The notes beneath the pieces were generated by a model that made no database searches, was not told where the DNA came from, and saw only the letters and a list, made by a program, of their open reading frames with translations. The position numbers and the translations under genes are program-made. From NCBI RefSeq assembly GCF_000090795.2, contig NW_003546573.1, positions 75,279-110,627 on the forward strand: 35,349 bases of DNA, given 5' to 3'. The DNA is from Amphimedon queenslandica (taxonomy: Eukaryota > Porifera > Demospongiae > Haplosclerida > Niphatidae). Below, piece after piece: positions 12,895-24,875 of the stretch (positions are counted from its first letter, which is position 1; each line of letters begins with the position of its first letter).

Positions 12895-12908
12895 GTTTCC
12901 CTGGCAAC
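12895..12908 (+). promoter_or_regulatory. RFX X-box motif (near-consensus)
   Basis: The motif is GTTTCC-CT-GGCAAC, an imperfect palindrome matching the RFX consensus GTNNCCATRGNAAC except for one central base. It lies about 185 bp upstream of the DYNC2LI1 start codon. RFX factors binding X-boxes near ciliary gene starts are established in animals. Function here is inferred. Confidence 0.75.
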
Positions 12909-12932
12909 GGCCTGATGGTAACACTATGTGGC

Positions 12933-12938
12933 CACGTG
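12933..12938. promoter_or_regulatory. E-box CACGTG
   Basis: It is a perfect palindromic E-box about 25 bp from the X-box. Chance occurrence is quite possible. Confidence 0.3.
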
Positions 12939-14320
12939 GTTTGCTCCAAACCCGCCCTTTTCAAATTACTGGGTATCCGCCCAAAGCAACATCACTGGCT
13001 TGACAGCTACACAAATTCACATACTTTATTTGTGAGCAAGGTAGTTGGTGAAAATCCATCATTTTAGCAGCTCTTATTGATATTGCAGCAAGGATTTTTG
13101 CTTAGCAAGCTTGTTCATGTTCGACACAGGAAATCAGCATAAAAATAATATCTTTAAATGGCTTAAGTGTTTATGTACGTATGGCTGCTCTGTCTGAGTG
13201 GCATTTCCAGGTCATGTAGTAAAATAAGGTTAGAAGAAGAAGTTGAAAGCATTCAGTATAACCAACCACCAGTCTGATATCAGTTTGCTTTAGAGGTTTT
13301 GGAATTTGGATTGCAACTTAGCCTATCAAAAATATTGTGTATAATTTGTGGCTCTGATATGTGTGCTGTACAACATCCTTTTTGGGAGAGAAATCAGGGA
13401 GAGGTTAAACAAATTTTCTATCAGCCAAATTGACTGCAAATCAGCCCACACCACCAACTGTTCTTATTAATGTTATAACAATGAAGCCCCACTGGAGATA
13501 ATTAATGTGTTCCACCCATGCAGCCCTGAGAAAATAAATATTCATCATAGACACAACCTCAATACACTTGAGTATGGTTTTATGTTATACACAAACGCAT
13601 AACATTTGATAGAGGGTGCATTCATAACATACAGATCATAGATATTGATTTACAAAACATTGAGCCACGCCCTTGCAAATTCTGCATCTACCCAGCCACA
13701 CCCAAACTATGCAGATCTATCATGTCGCTATTTTTCCCTTTCTTGAAGCAAAAATGCATTCAAGTACTGAAGCATAAAAATTAAAGAAACTATAGATAAT
13801 AATTTTGCAAGTAAAAATCACATAAAATAGAGAAAACTGAGGTTTTGATGTTGAAAAAAGGCTGGAGGTGTCTAATTAACACATGGGCGTGGCTCGGCAT
13901 AATTGAAAGGCGACAAGTTTTTGCAAAAGCTTGGCAAGCCTGTTTCCTCCTTCCCTTTTTCTTCAGTGCTATTAAGTGCGGAGGGTGTGTGTGTGTGTGT
14001 ATACTGAAGCCCATTGTTGTATCTCTACTAGTGTGTCATCATTCCTGTGTGTATGTGACCCGGGGTAGTTGGAGATAAGACTACACAACGTGATTCTGCG
14101 GCCAGTCAGGCACTCCTCTCTCTTCTCTCTTTCTCTGTCTCTCCCTTTTGTGTGACACAAGAAAGAAGACAGCTCCCTCCATCCCTCACCCTCTACTACA
14201 CCTAGTTACAGTTCCACATCACTTTTCTGCTTCTCTTTGTTTCCCGGAGTAGCTACTTTCGCTTCTTCCCTACATTCGCGCAAATCATTCCATCCCTCTA
14301 CAAAAAAAGACACCAGGACC

Positions 14321-14547
14321 ATGGCCGCTGCACAAGAGACTGGCGGTTCTCATTGCAACAACAGCAGCAGCAACAAGCAAAGCCAGCCTAGTAGGAAAAG
14401 ACTCATCACTGTCTCCGTTCATCCAACACTGGGAGGCTCCTTTAGCATTAGCTGTTCACCTTATCTCACAGTGGAGAAATTCAAGGAGGACATTAGTGAC
14501 AAATTGGGCATCTCACCTAGAAAAATGTCTTTGCTGTGCAAATCCAC
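14321..14547 (+). CDS. MIDN: MIDN exon 1 (start and first part of ubiquitin-like domain)
   Basis: The N-terminal 27 residues are Asn/Ser/Gln-rich and disordered-looking. They are followed by KRLITVSVHPTLGGSFSI and KEDISDKLGISPRKMSLLCK. The donor is GTGAGT. It ends in phase 2 within a Thr codon. Confidence 0.95.
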
Positions 14548-17500
14548 GTGAGTTAAGAAACAGTCTATCTCTTTCCTCCTTTCCCCTCTCTCATTTTCCT
14601 TCTTAAACTGTGTTGTGAGTGATTCTCCCTTTTACCTTGCACCTCTCCCCCTCTCTCTTGTATAATGCTCTCTCTACAGTGGCTCTCTCTCTCTCTCTCT
14701 TCCCTCTCTTTCTTTCCTTGTTTTTTCCCTCCCTCTCTCTTCCTTTCTGGCTTTCTCCCCATTATTGGTTTCCCTATCAATGAGAGATTGTGTTGGTTTA
14801 TCATGCTCCCATGCTCTTTATCTCAATACAGTATCTCCATTCACCCTATGATATATACCCCCTCACATAGCCCACACTGTTACCTCCAACAACCCACACT
14901 TTGTCCCATTTTGTGTGTTCTTTGTCTGACTAGCATTAATCATCATTCAACTCTCATAAAAGCTCTCTTTAGTTCTACCTGCATGTGACTTTCTAATTGA
15001 AATCTGCCACTCAGTGAGAGAGTCATATGATTGATATAGCACTAATGTATAAAAAGCATTCACAGACAAACATTCGAATGCAGTAGCAGATCACATGATA
15101 TAGTGATAGCAAGTAGGGAGTGGAACATGACAGCAATAGTGTAAAGGGTAACGCCACGAGTGATCTCTTTTAACACTTAATCCATGCATGCATGAAGGAC
15201 ATGACTTACTATCAGTCCGTACAAGATGGACTTTTAAATCATCTATAGGTTGCCTAAACTCAAGCACACACACATAGTCAATGTTTAAAACTAGCAACAG
15301 CTTATACACGCAATAAGACACACACACACACACACAGATAATTGCCAATTCATCCACCCAGTGCCCAATAGATTATTAGACCTTGTTGTTGTAGAGTCTG
15401 TTTTCTATAATAACCACAAAGATCCATAGCCTGTGTATAATCTCTGTACTTCAAGGTGGACCAATCTCCAATTGATTAGCTTATTGATGTAGATAGTGTT
15501 CCCACAAATACACACAAAGCTTGATTTCTTACTATAATTGCCTTAAAAGAACTCCAACTAATGAATTGTATTATGCCTTCCTTCTCCTCCTCCACTTTGA
15601 CTCCCTTTAGTATTTGTATCTATTTAAATGGTGTTATTACTATGGATATGCTGTCAGGATTATAGCATTAGTCAAAGCAACTCTCCGTCCCCCCCCTCTC
15701 TCTCTCTCTCTCTCTTTCTCTTTGTGTACAAATCAATCAGTCGAGTTTATTAGTAGAGTACAAGGGAATGCATCACTGTTTAGGGACAGGATAGTTGTGG
15801 TTGGTTTGAGTGGGACAACAATACGAGTTTCTTAGCCATATGGCCACGCACACAGTCCATGTACTAGCAGTAGTAGACATTGTGCTTGCACAGCATGAGT
15901 AAGTGTACTGCATTTTATAGTAGCTGTTTGACAGTTTGTGTGTAGTTGTGTGATTGTTTGGTAAAGCCTATTGTCTTTCTCCATATATGTACTCCTGCTT
16001 CTTTGTCTCTAGTCTTCCCCATATATCCTACCCACACTCTATTCCTCGATGCTGTAATTAGTGTAATGTGTCTTCTGGTGTGATATTTTATTATTATATT
16101 GCGAGCCAAGTTCACTGGGCCTTTCACATAATTGTGTCTCTCTATTTTGTACACAAGGAGAACTTTAACTTTGTAGTTTTGTGGTGTTTTGGTTTGGCTT
16201 TCGAGCTCTCTATTCACATGAAACGAGTGAGAGAAATAATAGATATAAGCCAAGGACGTACATGTATAGCAGACGGATTTGTAAGAGTTTTGTGTGTGTG
16301 CGTGCGTGTGTGTATGCCTGCCCGTGTGTGACTCTTCCTTCATGTATTTGTATGTATAAAGTGTGCCGGTTTATAAATGTATTAGATTGAAAGTGCTAAT
16401 GACACTAGATGGTATCTGATTGAGTTTGAATGATTGGACTGTGGCTTGTGTTGTGGTCAAGTTGTTTTGAGTTTACGATTGACACGTCTATCTTAATGTT
16501 ATCTACAGTACCTACCCAACGGTTTCTTTTTCCTCCTTCCAATTCTGATTCCTCCCTCTCTCTCTCTCTCTCTCTTTCTGCCCTTCCTTCCCCCTCTCTC
16601 TCCCTCCCTCCCTCTCTCTCTCTCTCTCTCCTTTCCTCCCTCTCTCTCCCTCCCTCTCTCTCCCTCCCTCCCTCTCTCCCTCCCTCTCTCTCCCTCCCTC
16701 TCCTCTCACCCTCCATCCCTCTCTCCCTCCCCTCTCACCCTCCCCTCTCTCCCTCCCTCCCTCTCTCCTTTCCTCCCTCTCTCCTTTCCTCCCTCTGTTT
16801 GTGGGTGGATGGTTTTGAATGTGATATAGGAATGGTATACAGTGTTTACACTGTTAGTCCTTTTTGTACTCGTAATTGCTGATTAGCTTTTGTTAGTGGT
16901 AGGCTGTGTGTTTTTTACTTGGACAAGATATGGCAACTGGCTCCCAACACACTTTCAAAGTGTCCCTTAGTAGTTATTGCATGTGCCTTTGTATATGTAC
17001 TAGCTTTGCTTGCCTTCTATTTGGCTGTTAACTTTGAGCATGTTTCTCTTTCTATACTTTCTTGTTGGTCTTGGTCACTGACCACCCTCAATCTCTCTCA
17101 CTTATTTAATAATGTCATATGACCCTCACTGCCTCATAATGACAGAAAGGATGTTAGCGCATCACTACATTAAGTACGGGACAGACAATCAACTAGATAT
17201 GAGACCACAGCTGGTGACATACACTGTACATACATACCTGACCTATATCACGGCGTATCTTATACTGACATTAATATTTTGGCTAATAGAGTCAGGCTAC
17301 TAAGTATGCATGCTGGCTAGTTTCATGTCGGTGGCTGGCAGATGTTAGTGTTTGTAGTGGTCTAATTTATGAGTGCTTTGTGTAATGGAGTTAAGTAATT
17401 CCTTGCTATGTATAGTATGTATTGGAGCGTACAGGAGGTGCCCTGTATACGAGTGGGTGTGTGAGTCACTGCCTTACAAGTATTATGATATGTATTATGA

Positions 17501-18302
17501 TGTACATGTACATGTATATAATTATGTATGATATGAGGCTTGTGTTTGTGTAGTGTGTCGGATCACTGTCCAATGATAACTATTTCATCTTTTTATAAAG
17601 ACTGACTTAACGTGTAGATAATCATTATAAGATCATTCAGTTCAAAGCAGCAACTTTACATGTACATCACATCATGTATGTATGTAAAATTAGCTGTCTA
17701 TACATGTGTAATACATTGATACTGATGAACTCACATTATAACTAATGCACTCCATGTATTTACTAATTATACATGTATAGTCCTATGTTTACTAAACTCC
17801 TCAAGTATTCTACCTTCACACTAGACACTATACTCCATCATGTGTACACTCAACAGTACAACAGATCTCATGCATGCCTGCATGTGTATCAGTACATATT
17901 AAGATACAGTACATGTACATGTATGTACATGGACGCATGGACATTAAACACTAATGTCTCATGCACCTTCGACATATAAGCAATGTGTATATACACAGAC
18001 GTATACACACTCATCCTTACTTGCTTGGCGTCAATGCTACTAATTAGTGGAATGCTCTCCTAAAATTCCTTTTACTTTTTCCCTTATTGAGGTGCTTCCT
18101 GTTTATGTTGGCCTCCGTTGCTATGGGGACACTGTCCTTATTTGTGAACTTTTGTGCTTGGCATTTATGTCTGCCTGTTAGTTTTGGGCTGCCACTTTCT
18201 GTCACTGGCTCTAGCTCTTCTTTAATTTCCTCTCTCTCTCTACTTGTCTTCTTTCCTTCTATATCTTCTTCACTTGAATCATCCTTTCTCTACTATACCT
18301 CT

Positions 18303-18353
<51 letters not shown>

Positions 18354-20760
18354 TCTCTCTCCCCCTCCCTCTCTCTCTCTTATCAATCATCTCTCCCCCA
18401 ATTACTCCAAACAGTCACTTTGGCTGCCTCCCACATTATGCATATCAATATTTGATTACTTTGGTTACTAGATCACTCCAAATTCTCATAAACATGATAC
18501 ATACAATCTATGTACATACATTACATTAATACATATACATGTAATGTACATATACGTACATACAGTATGTTACCACAAACTATTTGTATTTTAAAGTTGA
18601 ATTTGTGGTTAGTGTATTTGTTGTCCCTAGGGCAGTAGAAGCAGGAAATTGTGTTCATGGCATGAGTGCCTAATGCAATGACTGCATGAAGGCATGAAGG
18701 CCTACGTGATGGTCTAGGATTGTAGTGGTTTCTATATACATGTAGTTTGTGGTTACATTGAGCCTATCTGTGGGCATATGATAATGGTGTTAGCATTCAT
18801 GATATTTGATTGTCACATCTTGTTCAGACATGACACTCAGTTCATACATGTACACATTCATAAACAATCAATTGCTTGTACATGTACATATGCATGGCCA
18901 ATAATGTGCTGGTGTTTCTGTTATGCATACCGTTAATGCAAAAATATGAAGCAGAGCATCATTGGTTTACTTGTAGGGTCGAGTATTTATTAATAGCTTT
19001 ACGATTTGCTGTCACTCCTACAATTCTCACTGGAAATGCCTTCAACTTAACACACAAAGTTTCAAAGAACGATAAATATGAAGTTCAAAAAGAGTTTAGA
19101 TGAAATTAAGCCGCTTAATAATACATTGTACATATATGTAGTTCAAATGTGTTACATGTAGGTCTTAATAAATATAAGTTAACCTTTAGTATTTAATTTA
19201 TAACAGCAAGGACAACCTGAGATAAGGACAGTTCTGTAAACATGACCATTTGCCATGCCTATATTAGTACTAATCTATACAAAGTGCTTCTGTACTGAGG
19301 ACATGTAGTGTGGCCCTATAGTTTGAAGTGATTCCAGTGTATTGAAACTGCATGTGTTTCTATTTAGCATTGAATCCACTATCAGGCACTGTTGTGTAAT
19401 TGTGGCAGAGTTCAATTGGATATTTTCTTTGTGCCTCTCCCTGACTGATACGTGTTGCTCCACAGTATAAGTCTGACATCATTCAGTTTCCAAGAATGAT
19501 TGTACAGTGTCTGATAATGACATTAGAGAGTGGCTGTGTGTCTGTCCATTCATGACAACTTTCTCTTTCTCTTCATCATTATCTTGTCATGACTTATCAG
19601 TATCAATTGTCATTTGTTTGGCATCATTGTTTCTATATCTTATGTTTCTCACTTTCCATCTTTCTCATTGAACAATACCCTTCTTTCTACATCTATATCT
19701 AATCTATAATAAATATGTATAGATATGCATGTACATATACATGTACTTACTTTTTCTCTCTTCTCTCTCTAGTGAATTAAAGAATGGTACACTAAACCAA
19801 AACGGCATACAAGACGGAAGCGAGATAAAGCTAGTCCCGTGCGTAGAGTCCGGAGTAAATGTGAGTCTCCGTCTCAAGGGTTCTTGAGCATGTGTTAAAT
19901 TTGGTATTCTTCATTAGACCCCGCTCTCAATGGACCCTGTATCAATGATGAAGCACAGCATGAGCAATGTATCAGATCAACAGGTAAAGAAAGAAATTAT
20001 TTGCTATAGTAATTGTGTGATTAGCACCAATATTTCATGTTAGTATAATTATACTGTACTGGTATGTACATGTACATGTACATATACTTTTATGCTGTAC
20101 ATGTACTGTAAGAAAAACTTTTACAAAATATTTAATTTGTAACCTTGCTATGTTGTATACTGTTTTTAAAGTGACACAGAGATAGGATAACTGCCTCGTG
20201 TACACATGCATCGGAAATAATAGCCTTCATGTACTACTAAGAGGGGGAGTGAGGGAGGGAAATGAAATTTGAATTTAAGAAAATAAAAATAAATAAAAAC
20301 GTATATCTAATAACTGAGCTAGGTCAAGGTAGGACAGAGAGATGTAGACCCTTTGATGATTCAAAAATTAAAAATAATAAAAATAAATTTACAAGCCCCA
20401 ATAAAGTTATACGTTCACTGGAATGCAAGCAGTTGTAGAAATGTATACACACACAAATGGGGAGGAATATGGAGGGTACAGTGTTTGTTTTTATTATTAT
20501 ACCTTTGAGCCAATTACCAGAAGGAAGAATTAGTACACACTGTAAAGCATAATGTATGGACTAATGTCGTTATATTATTTTTACTTTGCTTATTAATAAT
20601 AACCTTGGTATGTGTATTGTCTGATACTACTATATAAGTATATGGGCAGTATGTATTAATAATGCAAAGGGGAATCCTCTCTAAAATACGATGATGTTAT
20701 ACTGACAAGCATTCGATTGTAGTGATTCTGATTGTGTATATATTTTAAGTGACACACACA

Positions 20761-20829
<69 letters not shown>

Positions 20830-23800
20830 CTACAGGACGTGACTCTATTGTGTTGTAATTTGTCATGAATTAGTCGTATCATTTTTGGTATAATGTTGTA
20901 TTTGATATAATACATTGCTTCTTCCCTTGATGTGGTGGGCTAGGATTATGTAGCGATACATAACAACGCCTTCTGTTACCAGCTACACCCACAGGCCCAA
21001 TCCCTCCCTTTATATCAGACTCTAGTCTTTTTAAAGAGAGAGAAAATCCCCTTTAAATGAGAGAGAGGGTGGATTATGTTATACCCTGTTCACACCATCC
21101 ACAACTAAACTGGGCTAAAGCTAATAACCTACTGTAGATTAGTATTAAGCATTTTGCCCAAAATTGTTCAGTTTAGCCTATCTTAGTCCGTGGCCATTTA
21201 CAAATGTATAACATACATATAGAGTAACTCTACAAAAAAAGTCACCAGCTTAAAGTTAATTTTTGTGACAATTGAACTGGCTGGACTAGCTACTGTACCT
21301 GGAGATTGATTTGAAGCTTTTTACCCAAAATTAAAGACTATAGTGAATAGCCTATTTAGTTCATGGCCAGTAACTCTTTCTCTCTCTCTCTCTCCTATCC
21401 CACTCTTCCTTCAAAATCTTCAAAATATTTACAGTTGCGAGTTGTTTCTCAATAGCAATCATATTTGATTAGCAAAGCAGTGTCTATCCATCAATAAGAT
21501 GACTAGTCTAGGCCTAATGGCCACGGAATGAGCTGCACTCACGAGTCCCTTTATCTCTAGTCACAATCACTAACTGTCACTAAGATATAGATATATTGAT
21601 TGAGCATCTTATTGTAAAAAGAGTATAGTGAAATAGAAAGACATCATGTACATGTACATGTACATAGAAATTTTAAGCAGAGAGTGGGGGAGTTAGGGAA
21701 TACTTGTAAGTGCATTATAAAAATAGAATAAATGCATGTACATGTACATGTACATGTATAGCTCATTGATTATGGTTGGTGACATAATGTCTGTAAAGAG
21801 AATAAGAGAGGGAGAGAAGGAAAAGGAAAGAGCTATAAGTGTCTTTAATGTGTACAAAGTGCATACACTTTCAGACAGGATATTAATGTAAATGAGAATG
21901 ATGCTAGACTATTATAATGGGATTCCTTGTACATTATGTCTCATTAAATCATCCACATACATGTACTGTACTTCCCCTGCCCCCTCTCTCTCTCTCACCT
22001 TCAATCTTATCATCAAACCTTCACCTCAACCCTCTCTCTCTCCTTATCTTCTTAGTGCATTACATCATGTGATACTAGTCCATTGGGTATGTGACCAATC
22101 TACCAAAGTGTTATTAGATTATTCCTCTGTGAACATGAGGAGTGATACAATTACACGAGCTACATGACAACCTGTATATATGTCATCAAATTCCTTGAAT
22201 GACTGGCTCAATCACTAATACACACAGTACATTACTGTGGTTGGCGTACAGCCTAATACACTAGTGGGTCTCATGTGACGTTCATATTGTTGTAATTGTA
22301 TTATATCATTCCCTAGTGTAAGAATCCGTGTGTGCCTACAACAGTTTCTCACTTTATACACATCATTCATGTTACTGTGTAAACAAGTGATCATGGCTTG
22401 TCAATGAATCATTGAACACCCCAATGAGCTATACTGTACATGTACAATGTGTATGCACATACACATACTATATATACTGTATTGGATCAGTATACTGTAC
22501 ATACATACTGTATTTGAATTATTATACTGTGCATATACATGTACATAGTGTATTGGATCATTATAGCACTGTATACTGTGTCCATATAATTATACTGTAC
22601 ATATAATATTGTATTTATATTATTGTTGTATCATGTACTGTACTATATGTTGTACATTGTATGCTAATGTGTATTTCCTGTATAGCATATGTTGTTTGGT
22701 AAGTGGTTACTAGTAGTGATTAGTGAATCTCTATAGTAAAAATACCCCTACTTATGAGTGATGTACATGTACATGTATGCTGGCATTTAATATTGTGCGT
22801 GACTGAAATTACTGTGTAGTATATTGGTTGATGATGATTGATTCTGTGTAGGTCAATAGTTGTAATTTAGTCTATCATGAATTACTCCCTAAATGAAACA
22901 AGTGTTGGATAAACATGAACATACCTTGGCCTATGTGAATTGTTATCCGAGACACTAACAACACTTTGATATTTGTGGTTTCTCTCTTCTCTCATCCCTC
23001 CCTCTCTAACCTTCTCATGTGTTTTGATTACATTCCTGTACATGTGTTGCTATGGTTACCAGTGCATGTATTGCCATGGCTACCATTAGGTGGTGTAGCA
23101 TAACAAGACAAATTGAATATTTGTGTATGTACATGTATAGTTTACTGAGTGAAATGCTATAGTACTAATAATTTAATATTAACCTTCTCTCTCTCTCTCT
23201 CTCCCTCTCTCTCTCTCTCTCTTTCAGATTGATGATTTCCTAGCTGGCAAGGCTCCTCTCTCAGTTGCCATTAGATTAGGTGAATCAGTAGTTGTCGTAA
23301 ACTTGAATCGTGCCAAAGTAGAGGAGGTTGACGTCGAGCCCTCCCAACCTGAACACAAGAAAAGGAAATCCTCTTCAGGCAGTGCTAGAACACACTCACC
23401 CCAACAGACCTGCTGCTCTAATCCTTCCCCATCCTCCTCTTCCTCTGATCTCAGTCCTACTTCACCATTAAACTCCAACCCTCACTGGAGCTCAACAACC
23501 TCATGTCCCTCTGTATCCCCCACTGTCACTCCTCCATGTGCCGTGGTACCCACCGTTAGGAGTATAGTACCGGTTGGTGCCCCTGCCCCTAGTGATGATG
23601 GAGGTTCTTCTACACAGACACTGGGAAAGTCTCTGTCTCCAGCTGATCTATTGATACATGAAGCATCAGCTCTGCCCACCAAGAGACACAGAGGGAGGGA
23701 CATGATTGATCACTCCTCGTCCTCTCTCCTTCCTCCTCCTCCTCCTCCTCCTCCTAGCTCTTCTCTCCCTCCCTCAGGGTACTCAACCTCTCCTCTTGTC

Positions 23801-24490
23801 AACACTTCATCCCCTCCCTGTCTCTCTCATTCCTCTTCTTCACGGCCGATTAAAAAAGCCGTGAGGAGGTCTACTGGTTCTCGTCCGTCGAAAACCAGTG
23901 GAGTAGGAGGTAGTAACAAACTCTCACTGAGTCAGTCTGAGTGGGAGGAGCTACGCCGACTGAATAAAGAGATCCCCACGTCACAGAATGGGGTCAGTAT
24001 GAAACGAAAAGCTGTCATGGAGGCGATTGGAGAGATCCTTAAAAAGATGTATGCACAGCGTGTGAAAGGGAAAGTCCCCGGGACATTCAAGGGCCGATTC
24101 TCATCAGAGTTTACATGTGACAGTGACATGCATGATATAATACACTCACGGACCACAATGACCAGTTATGGGGAAATGTTAATGGACGGAGGATCGTCCA
24201 AGAACACACTTAAAAACACCTCTAATGATAGCTCTAACTTATCAAAGACTCGTTTCAAGGAGAACGAGGAGCTACGAGATAAAGTGGCTCTTTTGAAATG
24301 GCGTATGCAGCAGCAGAAGGCAATGAGAGGACTCAAAAGACGTAGAACGGCTGAGGCCGCGACACCAACTGGTGACAGAGACTGGGCAAAAGAGGAAGGG
24401 GTGGAGTGTGACGTGAATGGACCACCACTAAAGTTACGTAAGAAGACCGGGTTCTGTGGACTCAAGAGAGGGTTCTTACTAACGGACTAG
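14321..24490 (+). CDS. MIDN: Midnolin (ubiquitin-like proteasome adaptor), 4 exons, complete
   Basis: Vertebrate midnolin is a mainly nuclear protein that brings short-lived proteins, such as immediate-early transcription factors, to the proteasome without ubiquitination. Exons are 14321-14547, 19773-19860, 19918-19983 and 23228-24490: 1644 nt, 547 codons plus TAG, all GT-AG with matching phase. Residues about 28-102 form a ubiquitin-like fold (RLITVSVHPTLGGSFSI ... GSEIKLVPCVESG), aligning with human LSSGKLQEFGVGDGSKLTLVPTVEAG. Residues about 123-155 (VSDQQIDDFLAGKAPLSVAI) match human TETQVSDFLSGRSPLTLAL, the start of the Catch region. A long Ser/Pro-rich linker follows, then a second Catch-like block with VPGTFKGRF (about 410) and a basic C-terminal helix (about 469-500, KENEELRDKVALLKWRMQQQ then K/R-rich) like the human proteasome-contacting helix. 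The ATG is the first in frame, in good context (GACCATGG). Domain roles are taken from vertebrate work; the order is seen here. Confidence 0.95.
16551..16796. repeat. Long CT-rich polypyrimidine tract, about 245 bp
   Basis: The plus strand is nearly pure C/T with CCCT and CTCT sub-repeats, so the minus strand is nearly pure purine. Such tracts can form triplex (H-) DNA. It lies in MIDN intron 1. Confidence 0.95.
18296..18381. repeat. (CT)n microsatellite
   Basis: It is a CT dinucleotide run with CCCT interruptions in MIDN intron 1. Confidence 0.95.
19773..19860 (+). CDS. MIDN: MIDN exon 2 (second part of ubiquitin-like domain)
   Basis: It encodes TELKNGTLNQNGIQDGSEIK and then LVPCVESGVN, the C-terminal half of the ubiquitin-like fold. 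It is the clearest family match in the gene. The donor is GTGAGT. It ends in phase 0. Confidence 0.96.
19918..19983 (+). CDS. MIDN: MIDN exon 3
   Basis: It encodes TPLSMDPVSMMKHSMSNVSD and then QQ, equivalent to the human stretch before VSDFLSG. The intron before it is only 57 bp. The donor is GTAAAG. Both ends are phase 0. Confidence 0.9.
20752..20826. repeat. (AC)n microsatellite
   Basis: It is an AC dinucleotide run of about 75 bp with a single TACCC interruption near 20761, in MIDN intron 3. Confidence 0.97.
21107..21369 (+). repeat. Imperfect direct duplication in MIDN intron 3
   Basis: The block AAACTGGGCTAAAG ... GTCCGTGGCCA (about 21107-21195) is echoed by GAACTGGCTGGACTAG ... TTCATGGCCA (about 21274-21369). 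The shared inner text includes TACCCAAAATT/TGCCCAAAATT. The spacing is about 170 bp. Confidence 0.65.
23228..24490 (+). CDS. MIDN: MIDN exon 4 (Catch-like region, linker, C-terminal helix, stop)
   Basis: It has 420 codons plus TAG. It starts IDDFLAGKAPLSVAIRLGES, continues through a Ser/Pro-rich linker (polyproline run near 23732-23755) and an LSQSEWEELRRLNKEIPTSQ segment, and ends with the basic helix and LKRGFLLTD. The exon is more G+C-rich than its surroundings. Confidence 0.96.
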   Translation: MDDFLAGKAPLSVAIRLGESVVVVNLNRAKVEEVDVEPSQPEHKKRKSSSGSARTHSPQQTCCSNPSPSSSSSDLSPTSPLNSNPHWSSTTSCPSVSPTVTPPCAVVPTVRSIVPVGAPAPSDDGGSSTQTLGKSLSPADLLIHEASALPTKRHRGRDMIDHSSSSLLPPPPPPPPSSSLPPSGYSTSPLVNTSSPPCLSHSSSSRPIKKAVRRSTGSRPSKTSGVGGSNKLSLSQSEWEELRRLNKEIPTSQNGVSMKRKAVMEAIGEILKKMYAQRVKGKVPGTFKGRFSSEFTCDSDMHDIIHSRTTMTSYGEMLMDGGSSKNTLKNTSNDSSNLSKTRFKENEELRDKVALLKWRMQQQKAMRGLKRRRTAEAATPTGDRDWAKEEGVECDVNGPPLKLRKKTGFCGLKRGFLLTD

Positions 24491-24875
24491 AGAAACACAC
24501 GCACTCTTGCTCTCTCACTATGATTGTGTTTTTAACCACTCTCCTTAGCACCACCTCTTGATTTACCCTCCTCTCTCTCTCTCTCTCTCTGCCCAAACTG
24601 ACTATTAGTGCATTACTGCTTTGATTTTTAAAGTGTTTGTAGTCTCAGTTCCTGTCTTGTGCTGTACGTGTATTGTTTTATGCTTCTCTCTCTCTCTGTC
24701 TTTTATTAAGTGTTGCTATAGAACTTTAATATCACCACACATACAGATTATTCTTTTTCTTTCTCTCTCTCTGTTAGTATATACACTTTGTCCATTATTA
24801 GTATTCTCTTCTTTTTCTCAATATATAATATGCACACTGTTATATCATATATTAATATTATTATTATTATTATTA

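Larger units (their letters stand above)
12711..14320. promoter_or_regulatory. Divergent intergenic/promoter region of DYNC2LI1 and MIDN
   Basis: The two start codons are 1.6 kb apart on opposite strands, so both promoters and 5' UTRs must lie here. The DYNC2LI1 side holds an RFX X-box (12895-12908) and an E-box CACGTG (12933-12938). The MIDN side (about 14090-14320) is pyrimidine-rich, like a 5' UTR. The middle (about 13010-13850) is A/T-rich with no gene recognised. The reading frames here show no family similarity. Confidence 0.8.
14548..19772 (+). other. MIDN intron 1 (5.2 kb)
   Basis: The intron holds strong pyrimidine tracts (14657-14760, 15690-15722, 16551-16796, 18296-18381), few TACATG tracts before about 17500 and no recognised exon. 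The acceptor is CTCTCTCTAG. Confidence 0.85.
19984..23227 (+). other. MIDN intron 3 (3.2 kb)
   Basis: The intron contains an (AC)n run at 20752-20826, an internal direct duplication at 21107-21369, TACATG tracts (for example 21646-21664 and 21735-21759) and a (CT)n tract that forms the exon 4 acceptor (23186-23225). No exon was seen. Confidence 0.85.

Noticed and set aside
12713..13003. 96-codon plus-strand frame next to the DYNC2LI1 start
   Set aside because: It overlaps the X-box promoter region, shows no family similarity and has no splice partner.
14237..14320. N-terminal extension of midnolin by 28 residues
   Set aside because: It would begin at TTG. The first in-frame ATG is 14321 and has a strong start context.
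16405..16882. Long Ser/Leu/Pro or Arg/Glu/Gly frames
   Set aside because: They are translations of the CT/GA tract on the two strands, not genes.
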